The notes: generated by a model from the letters alone, not told the origin. DNA of 64,000 bases from Angelakisella sp. (GCA_020024555.1 JAHHTQ010000007.1:8728-72727), one strand, 5' to 3'; shown: positions 36,082 through 45,999, counted from the stretch's first letter. Translations and numbers: made by a program.

Positions 36082-39000
36082 CTAAAAAAATGTAATTTGA
36101 CTGGTTTCCGGCAGTCCTTTTAAAGAACCATGTTCCGATAAGGTTTCTATAACCGCTTTTGAAACACCTGTTCTGGTGGTTATTTCTTCGATAGATAGGT
36201 ACTCGCCCTTCTTTCCGCCTTCTTCAAGTGAGAGAGCGGCGGCTTCGCCGACGCCGTTCAGGCTGCAAAAAGGCAATCTCAGTTTGTCTCCCTCTATTGT
36301 GAACATCTTGGCTTTTGATTTATATAAATCTACCGGTAAAAGCTCTATCCCTCTTTTCAGCATCTCATAAGTTACCTGTAACATATCCATAACTCCGTTT
36401 TCTTTGGCTGAACGTTCGTTACCCATTGATGAAAGCATATTATATTTTAATTTTACGCTTTCTGCTCCTTTTATGGCTGTCTGCGCATCGAAATCTTCGC
36501 CACGGATAGAAAACAGCACAGCATAAAACTCTTTTGGATAATATACCTTGTACCAACCCAGACGTATAGCCGAAATTACATAAGCTGCGGCGTGCGCCTT
36601 AGGGAACATATATTTAATTTTCAAACAACTGTTTATGTACCATTCAGGAACGCCTTTGTTACGCATTTCATCTTTCATTTCTTCGGTAAGTAGTTTCGGA
36701 GCTTTACCCTTACGTGTAATCTCCATTATTTTAAACGAAAGTTTTGGATCAAGTCCATAGTGCATAAGTCTTGTCATTATGCTGTCACGCGTACCGATAA
36801 CGTCGGATATTGTACATATTCCGTCGGCTATCAAATCTTTTGCATTCCCCAGCCAAACATCTGTGCCATGAGACAGTCCTGATATTTGTATAAGGTCTTC
36901 AAATTTTTTTGGATTGGATTCCTTTAACATTCCACGTACGAATGGCGTGCCCATTTCGGGCAGAGCAAGAGTACCTGTATCTACTCCCACATCTGATAAA
37001 TCCACTCCAAGCGCCTCGCTTGATGTGAACAGACTGTATACTTTCGGGTCACTCATTGGTATATCGTTTATCAGTATACCTGTATAGTCTTCAAGATACT
37101 TAAACATAGTCGGAGAATCGTGTCCGAGTTCGTCAAGTTTCAGTATGGTATCGTGTATTGAGTGAAAGTCAAAATGTGTGGTTATTGTATCACTGTTTAC
37201 ATCATTTGCGGGGTGCTGAACAGGACAAAAATCATATATTTCATAATCATTTGGTACGACAACCATACCTCCCGGGTGCTGTCCGGTAGTTCTCTTTATA
37301 CCTGTACAGCCTTTTGCAAGCCTTAGAGTATCTACCCCGATAGGTCTGCCTTTTTCTTCCATATATGTTTTTGCAAAGCCATAGGCTGTTTTATCGGCAA
37401 CTGTTGATATAGTTCCTGCTTTAAACACATGGTCTTTTCCGAACAGTTCTTCTGTAAATTTATGCGCCTGTGACTGATATTCTCCGGAAAAGTTTAGGTC
37501 TATATCGGGAGCTTTGTCACCGTCAAAACCCAAAAATGTTTCAAAAGGTATTTCGTGACCGTCTCGGTTATATGGTGTGCCACATATTTCGCAGTTTTTG
37601 TCAGGTAGGTCAAAGCCTGAACCATATTCGCCTTTTAGGAAAAATTCACTGTGTTTACACTTTGGACAAACATAGTGGGGCGGAAGTGGATTAACTTCGG
37701 AAATGCCCGCCATTGTAGCAACGAATGATGAGCCGACAGAACCACGTGAACCAACGGAGTATCCGCACTCAACGGATTTTTGAACAAGTTTTTGAGCTAT
37801 CATATACAGTACGGAGAAGCCGTGTTTTGTTATGGAGTCAAGTTCCCTTTCAAGTCTGTTTGTCACAACGTCCGGAACGATAACTTCGCCCTGAGCATTT
37901 TTTTCACCATATATTTCTTTTGCCTTGTCTCTGGTAATACGTTTTAGGTCATCTTCCGCCCCTTCAATATTAGGTGTAAAAGTGCCTTCGGGAATGGGGC
38001 GAATATGTTCGCACATATCAGCTATTTTTTGTGGATTTGTTATTACGATTTCTTTTGCTTGTTTCTCATCTAAATAGCTGAATTCGTCAAGCATTTGCTG
38101 TGTGGTTCGCATATATAGAGGCGCTTGCATATCGGCATCGGGGAATTTTTGCGCTGCCATAAGCACTGCTCTGTATACGCTGTCTTTTTTGTCTAAAAAA
38201 TGCACATCGCCTGTTGCAACAACAGGTTTGTTTATTTTGTCGGCTATTTCTATTACTTTTTTATTAAAGTCAATCAGGTCTTGCTCGGAACTTACTTCGC
38301 CTTTGCGTAGCATATACATATTGTTGCCGAGTGGCTGAATTTCCAAATAGTCATAAAATTCCGCAATTCTGCAAAGTTCTTCAAAAGGTTTATTTTGTTT
38401 TACGGCTCTAAAAAGTTCGCCTGCCTCGCAAGCCGACCCCAAAATAAGTCCTTCCCGGTGTTCTATCAGTTGCGAACGAAGTGTGCGTGGTCGTTTGTAG
38501 AAGTGGTCAAGATGCGCGTATGAAACAAGTTTATATAGATTTTTTAGTCCGACTTGATTTTTGACAAGTATTATAATATGGTTCGTTTTTGCCTTTTTTT
38601 CGTCTTGATAGTCACTTGCCATATCATCGAGCAAATAGCCCTCCATACCGTATATAACTTTAAAATCAGGATTATTTTTGCGGATACTGAGTTCTGTGTT
38701 CATAGCTTCTGGGAAAGCCTGCACAACGCCATGGTCGGTTATTGCTATTGCTTTTTGCCCCCATTCGTTTGCTCTGTTTATTATATCCGCAGGGGTTGAT
38801 ACTGCGTCCATACTGGACATTGTTGTGTGGCAGTGTAGTTCTATTCTTTTTTCGGGCAAATCATCGGTTATCTTTGTCTTTTTAACAAGTGTTATGTCAC
38901 GCGCCTTCATTGTAATATCTTTGTCGTATTGGTCATAGCTTACTTCACCTTGAACAAGTATTGTATTACCTGCCTTTATATCATCAAAAGCGCTTGCTTT

Positions 39001-39858
39001 TTCTTTATCTAAAAATAATTTGACGGTAATAGAACCTGTATAGTCGGTAATCAGTATTGTCATTATTACTTTTTTACCGTCTTTTGTTTCCCGTGAAGAT
39101 ATATCGAAAATATCTCCCCATACGCTTGTTAGACCTGTTTCACTGTTTACATAAATAAGTTCTTCGGGAACTTTTTTTATTTCTTTGCCAAGGAGCAGTT
39201 GCGCAGAACTTGTGTCGATAGGTAAGTTCTCCATACTGATAAGCGTATATGTTTTTGCTGTCTTTTTGGTGGGCTGTGGCGGCGCAACTATTTTTACTGT
39301 TTCAAATGGCGGTGGGGCAATTTCTTCGTGTACACATTCGCCGACACTTACGCTAATGGGAATGTCACCGCTTTGTTGTTCTTCCTCACAAAATGTTATT
39401 TGCGGATAAAACCCAAAGTATTTTTTTACAATAGACGCTGATTTTTGTGAAATATCGAGTGAGTTTAAAAAATCTTGATTTTCATTTTTTACAGAGCCGT
39501 TTTGCAGTTTGATTTTAACATCATTTCCGTTTAGTTCAACAAGGGCATTGTTTAAAAAACCGTTTATCGGAAATCCGCTTTCTTTTAGTTCATAAGCTAT
39601 TTCGCTTACAAATTCTTCTGTAAACAGTTCTTTTTCATAAGTATATATAATCTTTATATCTTCAATAGATAAAAGTTTTTGCAGTTTCAGTATAGTTATA
39701 TCTACCTGTCTTTTTGATATAATTTTTTTGGGAGCAAGAAAGACATATAGTTTTTTATTGTCCTGTGATTTTTGCAGTTGTGTAATTTCGGTATCGCATA
39801 GATTTTGACAGTCTATACTATCCAAAAAAGAGCCAAAGACACTTCCGAATGTAGCCAA
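36082..39858 (-). CDS. polC: DNA polymerase III PolC-type, without the 3'-5' exonuclease domain
   Basis: This 1258-residue replicative polymerase has an N-terminal domain (to about 220), an OB fold (about 235-330), a PHP domain beginning RIELHCHTTMSSMDAV (about 340), the palm with GSRGSVGSS and catalytic Asp785/Asp787 in PDIDLNFSGEYQ, a zinc-type Cys cluster (CPKCKHSEF, CEICG), and a C-terminal HhH region. In ordinary PolC (about 1440 residues) a DEDD exonuclease of about 170 residues interrupts the PHP domain; here GMEGYLLDD (404-412) leads within about 14 residues to NHIIILVKN, and no DTETTG-type motif exists. The start is TTG with GGAGG six bases before. It lies downstream of ispG and a CPBP gene. 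Confidence 0.93.
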   Translation of the reverse strand: MATFGSVFGSFLDSIDCQNLCDTEITQLQKSQDNKKLYVFLAPKKIISKRQVDITILKLQKLLSIEDIKIIYTYEKELFTEEFVSEIAYELKESGFPINGFLNNALVELNGNDVKIKLQNGSVKNENQDFLNSLDISQKSASIVKKYFGFYPQITFCEEEQQSGDIPISVSVGECVHEEIAPPPFETVKIVAPPQPTKKTAKTYTLISMENLPIDTSSAQLLLGKEIKKVPEELIYVNSETGLTSVWGDIFDISSRETKDGKKVIMTILITDYTGSITVKLFLDKEKASAFDDIKAGNTILVQGEVSYDQYDKDITMKARDITLVKKTKITDDLPEKRIELHCHTTMSSMDAVSTPADIINRANEWGQKAIAITDHGVVQAFPEAMNTELSIRKNNPDFKVIYGMEGYLLDDMASDYQDEKKAKTNHIIILVKNQVGLKNLYKLVSYAHLDHFYKRPRTLRSQLIEHREGLILGSACEAGELFRAVKQNKPFEELCRIAEFYDYLEIQPLGNNMYMLRKGEVSSEQDLIDFNKKVIEIADKINKPVVATGDVHFLDKKDSVYRAVLMAAQKFPDADMQAPLYMRTTQQMLDEFSYLDEKQAKEIVITNPQKIADMCEHIRPIPEGTFTPNIEGAEDDLKRITRDKAKEIYGEKNAQGEVIVPDVVTNRLERELDSITKHGFSVLYMIAQKLVQKSVECGYSVGSRGSVGSSFVATMAGISEVNPLPPHYVCPKCKHSEFFLKGEYGSGFDLPDKNCEICGTPYNRDGHEIPFETFLGFDGDKAPDIDLNFSGEYQSQAHKFTEELFGKDHVFKAGTISTVADKTAYGFAKTYMEEKGRPIGVDTLRLAKGCTGIKRTTGQHPGGMVVVPNDYEIYDFCPVQHPANDVNSDTITTHFDFHSIHDTILKLDELGHDSPTMFKYLEDYTGILINDIPMSDPKVYSLFTSSEALGVDLSDVGVDTGTLALPEMGTPFVRGMLKESNPKKFEDLIQISGLSHGTDVWLGNAKDLIADGICTISDVIGTRDSIMTRLMHYGLDPKLSFKIMEITRKGKAPKLLTEEMKDEMRNKGVPEWYINSCLKIKYMFPKAHAAAYVISAIRLGWYKVYYPKEFYAVLFSIRGEDFDAQTAIKGAESVKLKYNMLSSMGNERSAKENGVMDMLQVTYEMLKRGIELLPVDLYKSKAKMFTIEGDKLRLPFCSLNGVGEAAALSLEEGGKKGEYLSIEEITTRTGVSKAVIETLSEHGSLKGLPETSQITFF

Positions 39859-39902
39859 AAATATCCTCCGTTCATTATTTTTATTATATTTTTTGTAAGA
39901 AA

Positions 39903-39938
39903 TTTTTTGGGACGGAAGGAAGTCCGCCCCAAAAGTAT
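39903..39938 (-). other. Hairpin in the polC leader
   Basis: TTTTGGGACGGA pairs with TCCGCCCCAAAA (one G-T pair). It lies between the CPBP stop and the polC start. A T-run is lacking, so it is not a clear terminator; a leader structure or weak attenuator is possible. Confidence 0.4.
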
Positions 39939-39946
39939 TATAGGAT

Positions 39947-40621
39947 TTATATAATTCCGAATAGCATAAGTCCTACTGTATTTATTGCAAAATTGGCAAA
40001 TATATGTATAAGCCAAGAAATATATATATTTTTACTGTTTTCATTGCAATAATTGAATATCAGTCCTCCGATGAACAGTCCTATTTGCGCAAGGACAACA
40101 AGTATAATATCAAACCAACCTATCATCATTGATATATGATACAAAGAAAATATAAGCGCGCTGAAAACATAAGCGAATTTCCGTGAGGAAACATCTTTCA
40201 GTGTAAAGAAAGAAAATCCGCGAAAGAAAAATTCTTCTAACAGGGAATTTATAAGAGATATATAGAGAGCAACAAAGATAAAATTGTTTTTATTTATTTC
40301 AAGAGTATCATCGAGCGCGGGAATAATCGCTCCGAAATCAAAGAATTCACTAAGAATAAAATATGTGATTAGTATTGTGATATATACGCTGATGCCCATA
40401 AAAAAAGCTGTTTTTAACCCTTTTTTATTTGGAATAAGCAAATTTTTAATATTGGTATTTTTGCTGAAATAGGAATAAATAAAAGGCAATATCAAAAATA
40501 GCGGTATTTTTATCAATGATTTTACCACATATACAGGTTTTATAAATATATCAACAATAGATAGTATTATACAGGATATTATTACAATCAGCATAATACT
40601 GTATTTTTGTTTTTTTATCAT
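39947..40621 (-). CDS. CPBP family intramembrane metalloprotease
   Basis: This 224-residue protein has about six to seven transmembrane helices and the CPBP (Abi, Rce1-like) motifs: LLEEFFFRGF (EExxxR), FSLYHIS (FxxxH) and IHIFANFAIN (HxxxN). Members cleave or process membrane-linked peptides and prenyl proteins; the target here is unknown. Its ATG follows the ispG stop after two bases, so it is co-translated with ispG. Confidence 0.88.
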   Translation of the reverse strand: MIKKQKYSIMLIVIISCIILSIVDIFIKPVYVVKSLIKIPLFLILPFIYSYFSKNTNIKNLLIPNKKGLKTAFFMGISVYITILITYFILSEFFDFGAIIPALDDTLEINKNNFIFVALYISLINSLLEEFFFRGFSFFTLKDVSSRKFAYVFSALIFSLYHISMMIGWFDIILVVLAQIGLFIGGLIFNYCNENSKNIYISWLIHIFANFAINTVGLMLFGII

Positions 40622-40623
40622 AA

Positions 40624-41673
40624 TTATAGTTTTTCTACCTCCGCCAGCAGTACTTCCACAGCTTTTTCGTGAGGGACAGTCGCTATTATTTCACCTTTTT
40701 TGAATATTTGGCAATTTGGAATACCGCCTGCTATACCTATATCGGCGTCTTTTGCCTCTCCCGGACCGTTGACAACACAACCCATAACAGCTACTTTTAT
40801 ATTTTTTTGGCAATTTTTTAGAGCAGTTTCTATTTGGTTTGCCATTCCCATAAGGTCAACCCGCGTTCTTCCGCAAGTCGGACAGGATATGAATACAGGA
40901 GAATTTGGAAGTCTGCCTATACTACGTAAAATATCTTTTGCGGCATATACTTCTTCTATTGGGTCGGCAGTGAGTGAAACACGCATAGTGTCGCCTATAC
41001 CGTCAGCAAGCAGTGAGCCGAGCGCAACAGCCGATTTTACAAGTCCCATATGCGCGGTTCCGGCTTCGGTTACGCCAAGGTGCAAAGGACAATCACGCTT
41101 TTCGCTCATTAGTCTGTATGCGTCAAGAGTACGCTTAACATCAGTTGATTTAATTGCTACCACATAGTTATTAAAATCATATCTTTCAAGCAGTGATATA
41201 TTATACATAGCGCTTTCAACAAGCGCTTCGGCTGACGGATATCCATATTTTGCGAGTACTTCTTTTTCAAGAGAACCGCTGTTTACGCCTATTCTTATAG
41301 GAATATTGTTTGCCTTACATGCATCTACAACTTGTTTAACTCTATCGTCAGAACCAATATTACCGGGGTTTATACGTATTTTGTCAGCTCCGGCGTAGGC
41401 TGCTTCTATCGCTAATTTGTGATTATACTGAATATCCGCAACTATCGGCATAGGTGACGCCTCTTTTATTTTTGGGATAAGCTGTATATCTTTTGGTCCT
41501 TGTATGGCAACTCGGCTGATATTACAGCCTGCCTCATACAGCCTTTTTGTTTGTTCAATATTTGCCTCAATATCGTCAAGCGAGGTATTTAACATTGATT
41601 GTATAGCAATAGGATTGTTGCCGCCTATCGTGACATTACCTATTTTTACTTCTCTTGTAAGTTTTCTGTTCAT
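40624..41673 (-). CDS. ispG: 4-hydroxy-3-methylbut-2-en-1-yl diphosphate synthase (IspG)
   Basis: This 349-residue Fe-S enzyme makes HMBPP in the MEP isoprenoid pathway. It has the N-terminal TREVKIGNVTIGGNNPIAIQ barrel start, GVTEAGTAHMG, and the cluster cysteines in SCPTCGRTRVD and GCVVNGPGEA. In Clostridia ispG often precedes polC, as it nearly does here. GGGGTG lies before the ATG. Confidence 0.96.
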   Translation of the reverse strand: MNRKLTREVKIGNVTIGGNNPIAIQSMLNTSLDDIEANIEQTKRLYEAGCNISRVAIQGPKDIQLIPKIKEASPMPIVADIQYNHKLAIEAAYAGADKIRINPGNIGSDDRVKQVVDACKANNIPIRIGVNSGSLEKEVLAKYGYPSAEALVESAMYNISLLERYDFNNYVVAIKSTDVKRTLDAYRLMSEKRDCPLHLGVTEAGTAHMGLVKSAVALGSLLADGIGDTMRVSLTADPIEEVYAAKDILRSIGRLPNSPVFISCPTCGRTRVDLMGMANQIETALKNCQKNIKVAVMGCVVNGPGEAKDADIGIAGGIPNCQIFKKGEIIATVPHEKAVEVLLAEVEKL

Positions 41674-42054
41674 TATTGTATCACCCCATATTATTATTAA
41701 ATTATAAAACTTTTTTAACTATTGTATCATAGTTTTATTTTTATATCAATTATTGATTTTATCGAACAAAGTCTAAAAAATGCGATTATAAAGTATTTTA
41801 TCAATAATTTTATAAAAATATAGATTATTTTTTACAAATATTTCATTAATAGCGACAAATTTTATAATTAATAAATAAAAATTTTGGCTTGCATAAAAAA
41901 ACAATAATTTTAGTAACCAAACAAGTCATAAAAGTATTATTTGATTTTTTAGATGTGGATTGTTTTTTTTGAATTTAAATTTTAATTTGTATAATAAAAA
42001 AACAGCACAGAAAAAAGTCTGCGCTGTTTTTAGTAATATTAATTTTATATATTA
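41674..42054. other. Intergenic region upstream of ispG
   Basis: AT-rich sequence of about 320 bases with no gene. It must carry the ispG promoter, which I cannot place. The left neighbour's terminator is at 41995-42032. Confidence 0.4.
41995..42032 (-). terminator. Terminator of the flavin reductase gene
   Basis: AACAGCACAGA pairs with TCTGCGCTGTT; the A-run on the left gives a T-run on the minus strand. Confidence 0.85.
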
Positions 42055-43908
42055 TTATTTAGCTTGTTCCATACAAAGTTTAACAGCTTCAATGATAGCG
42101 TTACTTGTGTTTGTAGCGTTTGTAACAGTATCAACTTCTACTGTTTGCTTTCTTATAATTTGAGCTGTAACAGCTTTCTCGGCGCCTTCAAATATACCTG
42201 ATGTTTCTGTATGTTCAAGTAGTTTGATTGTAACGATTTCACCGTCTTTTACTGTAACTTCAACTTTTACAGGGCCGTTGTTACCTTGCGCAGATGCTGT
42301 ATATACGCCATCTTTAAAGTTAGCTTCTACTTCCGGTTTAACTTCTTCTTCTGTTGTTTCAACAACGATTGTCGGTTCTGTGTTACCGCCGTTTGCCACA
42401 ACATATTTGTTTGCGTTTGTACCAGCGTTACGTCCGAAGATAACGATATCTGCAACAGCATTACCGCCTAGACGGTTAGCGCCATGCACGCCACCTGTAA
42501 CTTCACCGGCAGCGTATAGACCTGCGATAGCTACTTTGTCTTTATTTAGAACTTCGTTGTTTGTATTGATTTTTACACCACCCATTGTATGATGAACAGC
42601 AGGCGCGCATAGGGCAGCATAGTATTTTGGTTGGTTAAGAGCCTGCGCTCTGTCCGCTCTGCCAAATTCGTCATCTTTTTTGCTTGTAACGGCTTCTGTG
42701 TATTTTGTCATTGTTGCTTTTAGGGCATCGGCAGGAATATTTATGAGTTTTGCCAAATCTTCTATTGTATCGGCTTCAACAACGATACCTGCGCTGATGT
42801 AGCTTTCAATAGCTTTTAGACTCTTTCTGACATTTTCGTCAAATATCATATAAGCTTGTTTGTCTTTTTGTTTTAGGATAGCCGCTGAAACAACGTCACG
42901 TGTTTCAAGTTCGTTTATAAAACGGTTGCCTTCTTTGTTTACAAGGATAGCTCCGTTACCACGTACACCTTCTGTGTACATTTTTTGAGTTTCAGGGTGT
43001 ACTGTTGGGTGTGTTTGGATTTCTTTCATATCAACAAGGTCGGCGCCAACTTTTTCAGCCATTTTTATACCGTCACCTGTTGCAACTTTTGCGTTTGTTG
43101 TACCAAAGCCTTCTAGGTCAGCTTTGTATGAAACCACCATTTCACTGTTTGCTCCGAAACCACCTGTTGCAAGAACAACGGCTTTACAGTTAATTATATA
43201 TTCACCGTTTTCGTCACTTACTTTTAGTCCTGTTACTTTGCCGTCTGTCATAATAATTTCTTCGGCTTTTGTGTTTAGCAGTACGGGAATTTTAAGTTCT
43301 GCAACTTTTGCATTAAGTGTTTTTACAAGCATAGGACCTACTGCGCTTGTATCAGACGGACGGTGAATTCTTTTTACAGACGCGCCACCGAACATACCTA
43401 CAACTTGTAGGTCACCGCCGATAGAGTTTACCCAATCAACAGCTTCTGCTGAATGTTCAACCATAAATTTAACAAGTTCGGGATCGTTTAGGTTCTTACC
43501 GCCTTTCATTGTATCTTCATAGAACAGTTCGTTTGTATCTTCGATACCGTCTTTCTTTTGATACTCAGTCTCAGAAGCGTTTAGACCACCTGTTGCGTAG
43601 ATTGTGTTACCACCTGTAATAGGAGCTTTTTCTACAATAACAACGTTTGTTGCGCCGTCTTGCACAGCTTGAACAGCGGCAGACATACCCGCGCCACCTG
43701 CGCCGACAATAACGATATCTGCGGATTTATCTGCAACTTGTGTTGGTTGTGAAGAAGTCTCACTTGTTGATGAGCTACTATTTGTTGATTCGCTTACTGA
43801 TGTTGATGTTGAATTTGGTGAGCTTGATTGTTCATCTTTTGCGCCGCAACCTGTAAACAGTGTCGCTGTCAACATCACTGATAACAAAATTGATAATAGT
43901 TTTTTCAT
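42055..43908 (-). CDS. Exported flavin-dependent reductase lipoprotein (FAD + FMN-bind)
   Basis: This 617-residue protein has a lipoprotein signal (lipobox TGC at about residue 21), a Ser/Thr-rich spacer (about 28-60), a FAD_binding_2 domain of the flavocytochrome c/fumarate reductase family beginning ADIVIVGAGGAGMSAAVQA (about 64), with TGGVHGANRLGGNAV near its end, and a C-terminal FMN_bind domain (about 535-617). The sequence DTVTNATNTS fits the ApbE site where FMN is linked to a Thr. It probably reduces fumarate, urocanate or a similar enoate outside the membrane using electrons from a flavin chain. The substrate is not known. GGAGG precedes the ATG. Confidence 0.9.
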   Translation of the reverse strand: MKKLLSILLSVMLTATLFTGCGAKDEQSSSPNSTSTSVSESTNSSSSTSETSSQPTQVADKSADIVIVGAGGAGMSAAVQAVQDGATNVVIVEKAPITGGNTIYATGGLNASETEYQKKDGIEDTNELFYEDTMKGGKNLNDPELVKFMVEHSAEAVDWVNSIGGDLQVVGMFGGASVKRIHRPSDTSAVGPMLVKTLNAKVAELKIPVLLNTKAEEIIMTDGKVTGLKVSDENGEYIINCKAVVLATGGFGANSEMVVSYKADLEGFGTTNAKVATGDGIKMAEKVGADLVDMKEIQTHPTVHPETQKMYTEGVRGNGAILVNKEGNRFINELETRDVVSAAILKQKDKQAYMIFDENVRKSLKAIESYISAGIVVEADTIEDLAKLINIPADALKATMTKYTEAVTSKKDDEFGRADRAQALNQPKYYAALCAPAVHHTMGGVKINTNNEVLNKDKVAIAGLYAAGEVTGGVHGANRLGGNAVADIVIFGRNAGTNANKYVVANGGNTEPTIVVETTEEEVKPEVEANFKDGVYTASAQGNNGPVKVEVTVKDGEIVTIKLLEHTETSGIFEGAEKAVTAQIIRKQTVEVDTVTNATNTSNAIIEAVKLCMEQAK

Positions 43909-44170
43909 TTGATTTCCTCCAAAATATTCGAGAGTTAATTACAAAATTTTCGCACAATTTTTATCTATTTCACTAATAAGTACAGTGCTAATTGTGCAAA
44001 TTATGATAATTACTTCACATAAAATTATAATAGCTGAAAAATAAAATGTCAATTACAATATATGATGTTCATAAATATTTAATTTAAATAGTCTATATTA
44101 ACAAAATGCTTACTTAAATATTTTCTTTTTTATACTGATTTACACATATATTTTTTCTAAAAATATAAAA

Positions 44171-44195
44171 AAACACATCGAATATTGATGTGTTT
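44171..44195 (-). terminator. Left copy of a duplicated terminator hairpin (cysS)
   Basis: AACACATC pairs with GATGTGTT; the A-run to the left gives a T-run on the minus strand, fitting the end of cysS transcripts. A near-identical copy is at 44462-44486. Confidence 0.7.
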
Positions 44196-44461
44196 CAGCG
44201 TGTCAAAAAAACCTATTGCCAGAAAAATATGCACAAAAGGTGTAATTTTAAAGAAACTTTTTCTCTTGCAAAAAGTTTCCTCTTTTGGCATAAATGCCAA
44301 AATTCACCTTCAAAAATGCGCTTGCACGGCAAAAGCGTTCCGTTTTCTGCGGAAAACGGCTTAGGCTCTGCCTAAGAACCGCAATTTTTTGAAAAAAATT
44401 GAGTAAAACTTTTGTAGACTTCGTCATTATAACGAATGGGTATGCCTTTTTTGAAACGCTG
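44196..44461 (-). mobile_element. MITE-like element copy C (long form, 266 bp)
   Basis: Ends CAGCGTGTCAAAAAAAC and, on the other strand, CAGCGTTTCAAAAAAGG, are imperfect inverted repeats. The 23 bases before it (44173-44195) and after it (44462-44484) are identical except for one position, a long target-site-like duplication that is a terminator hairpin. The interior is nearly identical to the copy at 8931-9195. Confidence 0.85.
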
Positions 44462-44486
44462 ACACATCGAATACTGATGTGTTTTT
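44462..44486. terminator. Right copy of the duplicated hairpin
   Basis: ACACATC pairs with GATGTGT, followed by TTTTT on the plus strand. Located 33 bases after the cysS stop. Confidence 0.65.
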
Positions 44487-44519
44487 ACTTGATTGTTAAG
44501 TTTTAAAATGAATTTGTAT

Positions 44520-45932
44520 TTATGCTTTCTCCCAAGTTGTACCTTCTTTTGTATCTTTTAGTACAATACCTTTTGCAAGTAATTCATTACGGATTTCGTC
44601 TGCAAGCGCATAATTCTTTTGTAATTTGGCTTCGGTTCTTTGCGCTATTTTTTCTTCGATATAGCTTACAAGTTCTGTGTCTACATTATTTGTATTATTG
44701 TTTGCCGATAATAACCCTAAAGACAGAACTTTGTCAAAATCATTTACCAAAAATTTCTTTGTGGCGTCACTGCAATCTGCCTTTAACATATCGTATAGTA
44801 CAGTTATGGCAAGAGAAGTATTCAAATCGTTTGCAAGCGCTTCTGTAAATTTGTTTTTAAATTCATTTACAATATTTTTTTCAACTTCACCGTTATTTGT
44901 AAGTTTTGACACTCTGTCAATCAGTTTTTTATATGCGCTGGCTGTATTGTCCATTATATCAAAGCTGAATTGCAGTGGTTTGCGATAATGGGATTGTAGA
45001 CAGAACATACGGTATACAAGTGGATTGTAGCCTTTTTGTTCCAATAAATCTACTGTTAAAAATTCACCTGATGATTTACTCATTTTGCCGTCTTTTGTAT
45101 TTAGATGTTGCACATGGAACCAGTAGTTACACCATTTGTGTCCGAGCGCAGCCTCGCTTTGCGCTATTTCGTTTGTGTGGTGTGGAAAAATATTATCTAC
45201 ACCGCCACAGTGAATATCAATATTTTCGCCAAGGTGTTTTAGGCTGATTGCCGAACACTCTATGTGCCAACCCGGATAACCTACTCCCCATGGGCTATCC
45301 CAACGAAGTTCTTGATCCACAAATTTTGATTTTGTAAACCATAAAACAAAGTCTGTTTTATTCTTTTTGTTGGTATCTTCTGTAACGTCTTCACGTACAG
45401 CTGTATTTAGACTGTCGCTTGTGTGTCCTGTAAGTACATAGTAATCATCAAGTTTTGATGTATCAAAATATACATTACCTCCTGAAATATACGCAAACCC
45501 CTTGTCCAATAGTTTCTCGATAAGTTTTATATATTCATCAATACAGCTTGTCGCGCGTTCTGTGATTTCGGGTTTTCTGATGTTTAGTTTATCACAATCG
45601 GCAAAAAAAGCATTCATATAAAATTCAGCTATTTCCATAACCGATTTTTTTTCTCTCTTTGCGCCCGCAAGCATTTTGTCCTCACCGATATCGGCATCGC
45701 CGGAAATATGTCCGACATCTGTAATATTCATTACACGTTTAACATTATAGCCATAGTAATCAAGAAATTTTTCCAAAACATCTTCCATTATATAACTTCT
45801 AAGATTACCGATATGCGCAAAATGATAAACAGTAGGACCACAGGTATACATTTTTACTTCGCCGTCTGCAAAAGGCGTAAAAGGCACAATGTCACGTGTA
45901 AGTGTGTTATATAGTTTAATATTATTTTGCAT
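44520..45932 (-). CDS. cysS: Cysteinyl-tRNA synthetase
   Basis: This 470-residue class I synthetase charges tRNA-Cys. It has the TCGPTVYHFAHIGN segment (zinc Cys and HIGH-type motif), GWHIECSA, and the KMSKS motif DGKMSKSSGEFL. Length is full. GAGGT precedes the ATG. No T-box leader fits into the short upstream gap. Confidence 0.97.
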   Translation of the reverse strand: MQNNIKLYNTLTRDIVPFTPFADGEVKMYTCGPTVYHFAHIGNLRSYIMEDVLEKFLDYYGYNVKRVMNITDVGHISGDADIGEDKMLAGAKREKKSVMEIAEFYMNAFFADCDKLNIRKPEITERATSCIDEYIKLIEKLLDKGFAYISGGNVYFDTSKLDDYYVLTGHTSDSLNTAVREDVTEDTNKKNKTDFVLWFTKSKFVDQELRWDSPWGVGYPGWHIECSAISLKHLGENIDIHCGGVDNIFPHHTNEIAQSEAALGHKWCNYWFHVQHLNTKDGKMSKSSGEFLTVDLLEQKGYNPLVYRMFCLQSHYRKPLQFSFDIMDNTASAYKKLIDRVSKLTNNGEVEKNIVNEFKNKFTEALANDLNTSLAITVLYDMLKADCSDATKKFLVNDFDKVLSLGLLSANNNTNNVDTELVSYIEEKIAQRTEAKLQKNYALADEIRNELLAKGIVLKDTKEGTTWEKA

Positions 45933-45999
45933 AAAAAATACCTCATTAGATATGATTAAAATATAACATTTGTTATTTGATAAAATTATATGAAGAAAA

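Larger units (their letters stand above)
43909..44519. other. Intergenic region holding element copy C
   Basis: About 250 AT-rich bases (43909-44160) likely hold the promoter of the flavin reductase. The rest is a terminator hairpin pair flanking the element at 44196-44461. No gene is seen. Confidence 0.6.

Noticed and set aside
45933..45999. T-box riboswitch before cysS
   Set aside because: The gap to the next gene is only 67 bases and has no T-box (TGGNACCGCG) sequence; argS has none either.
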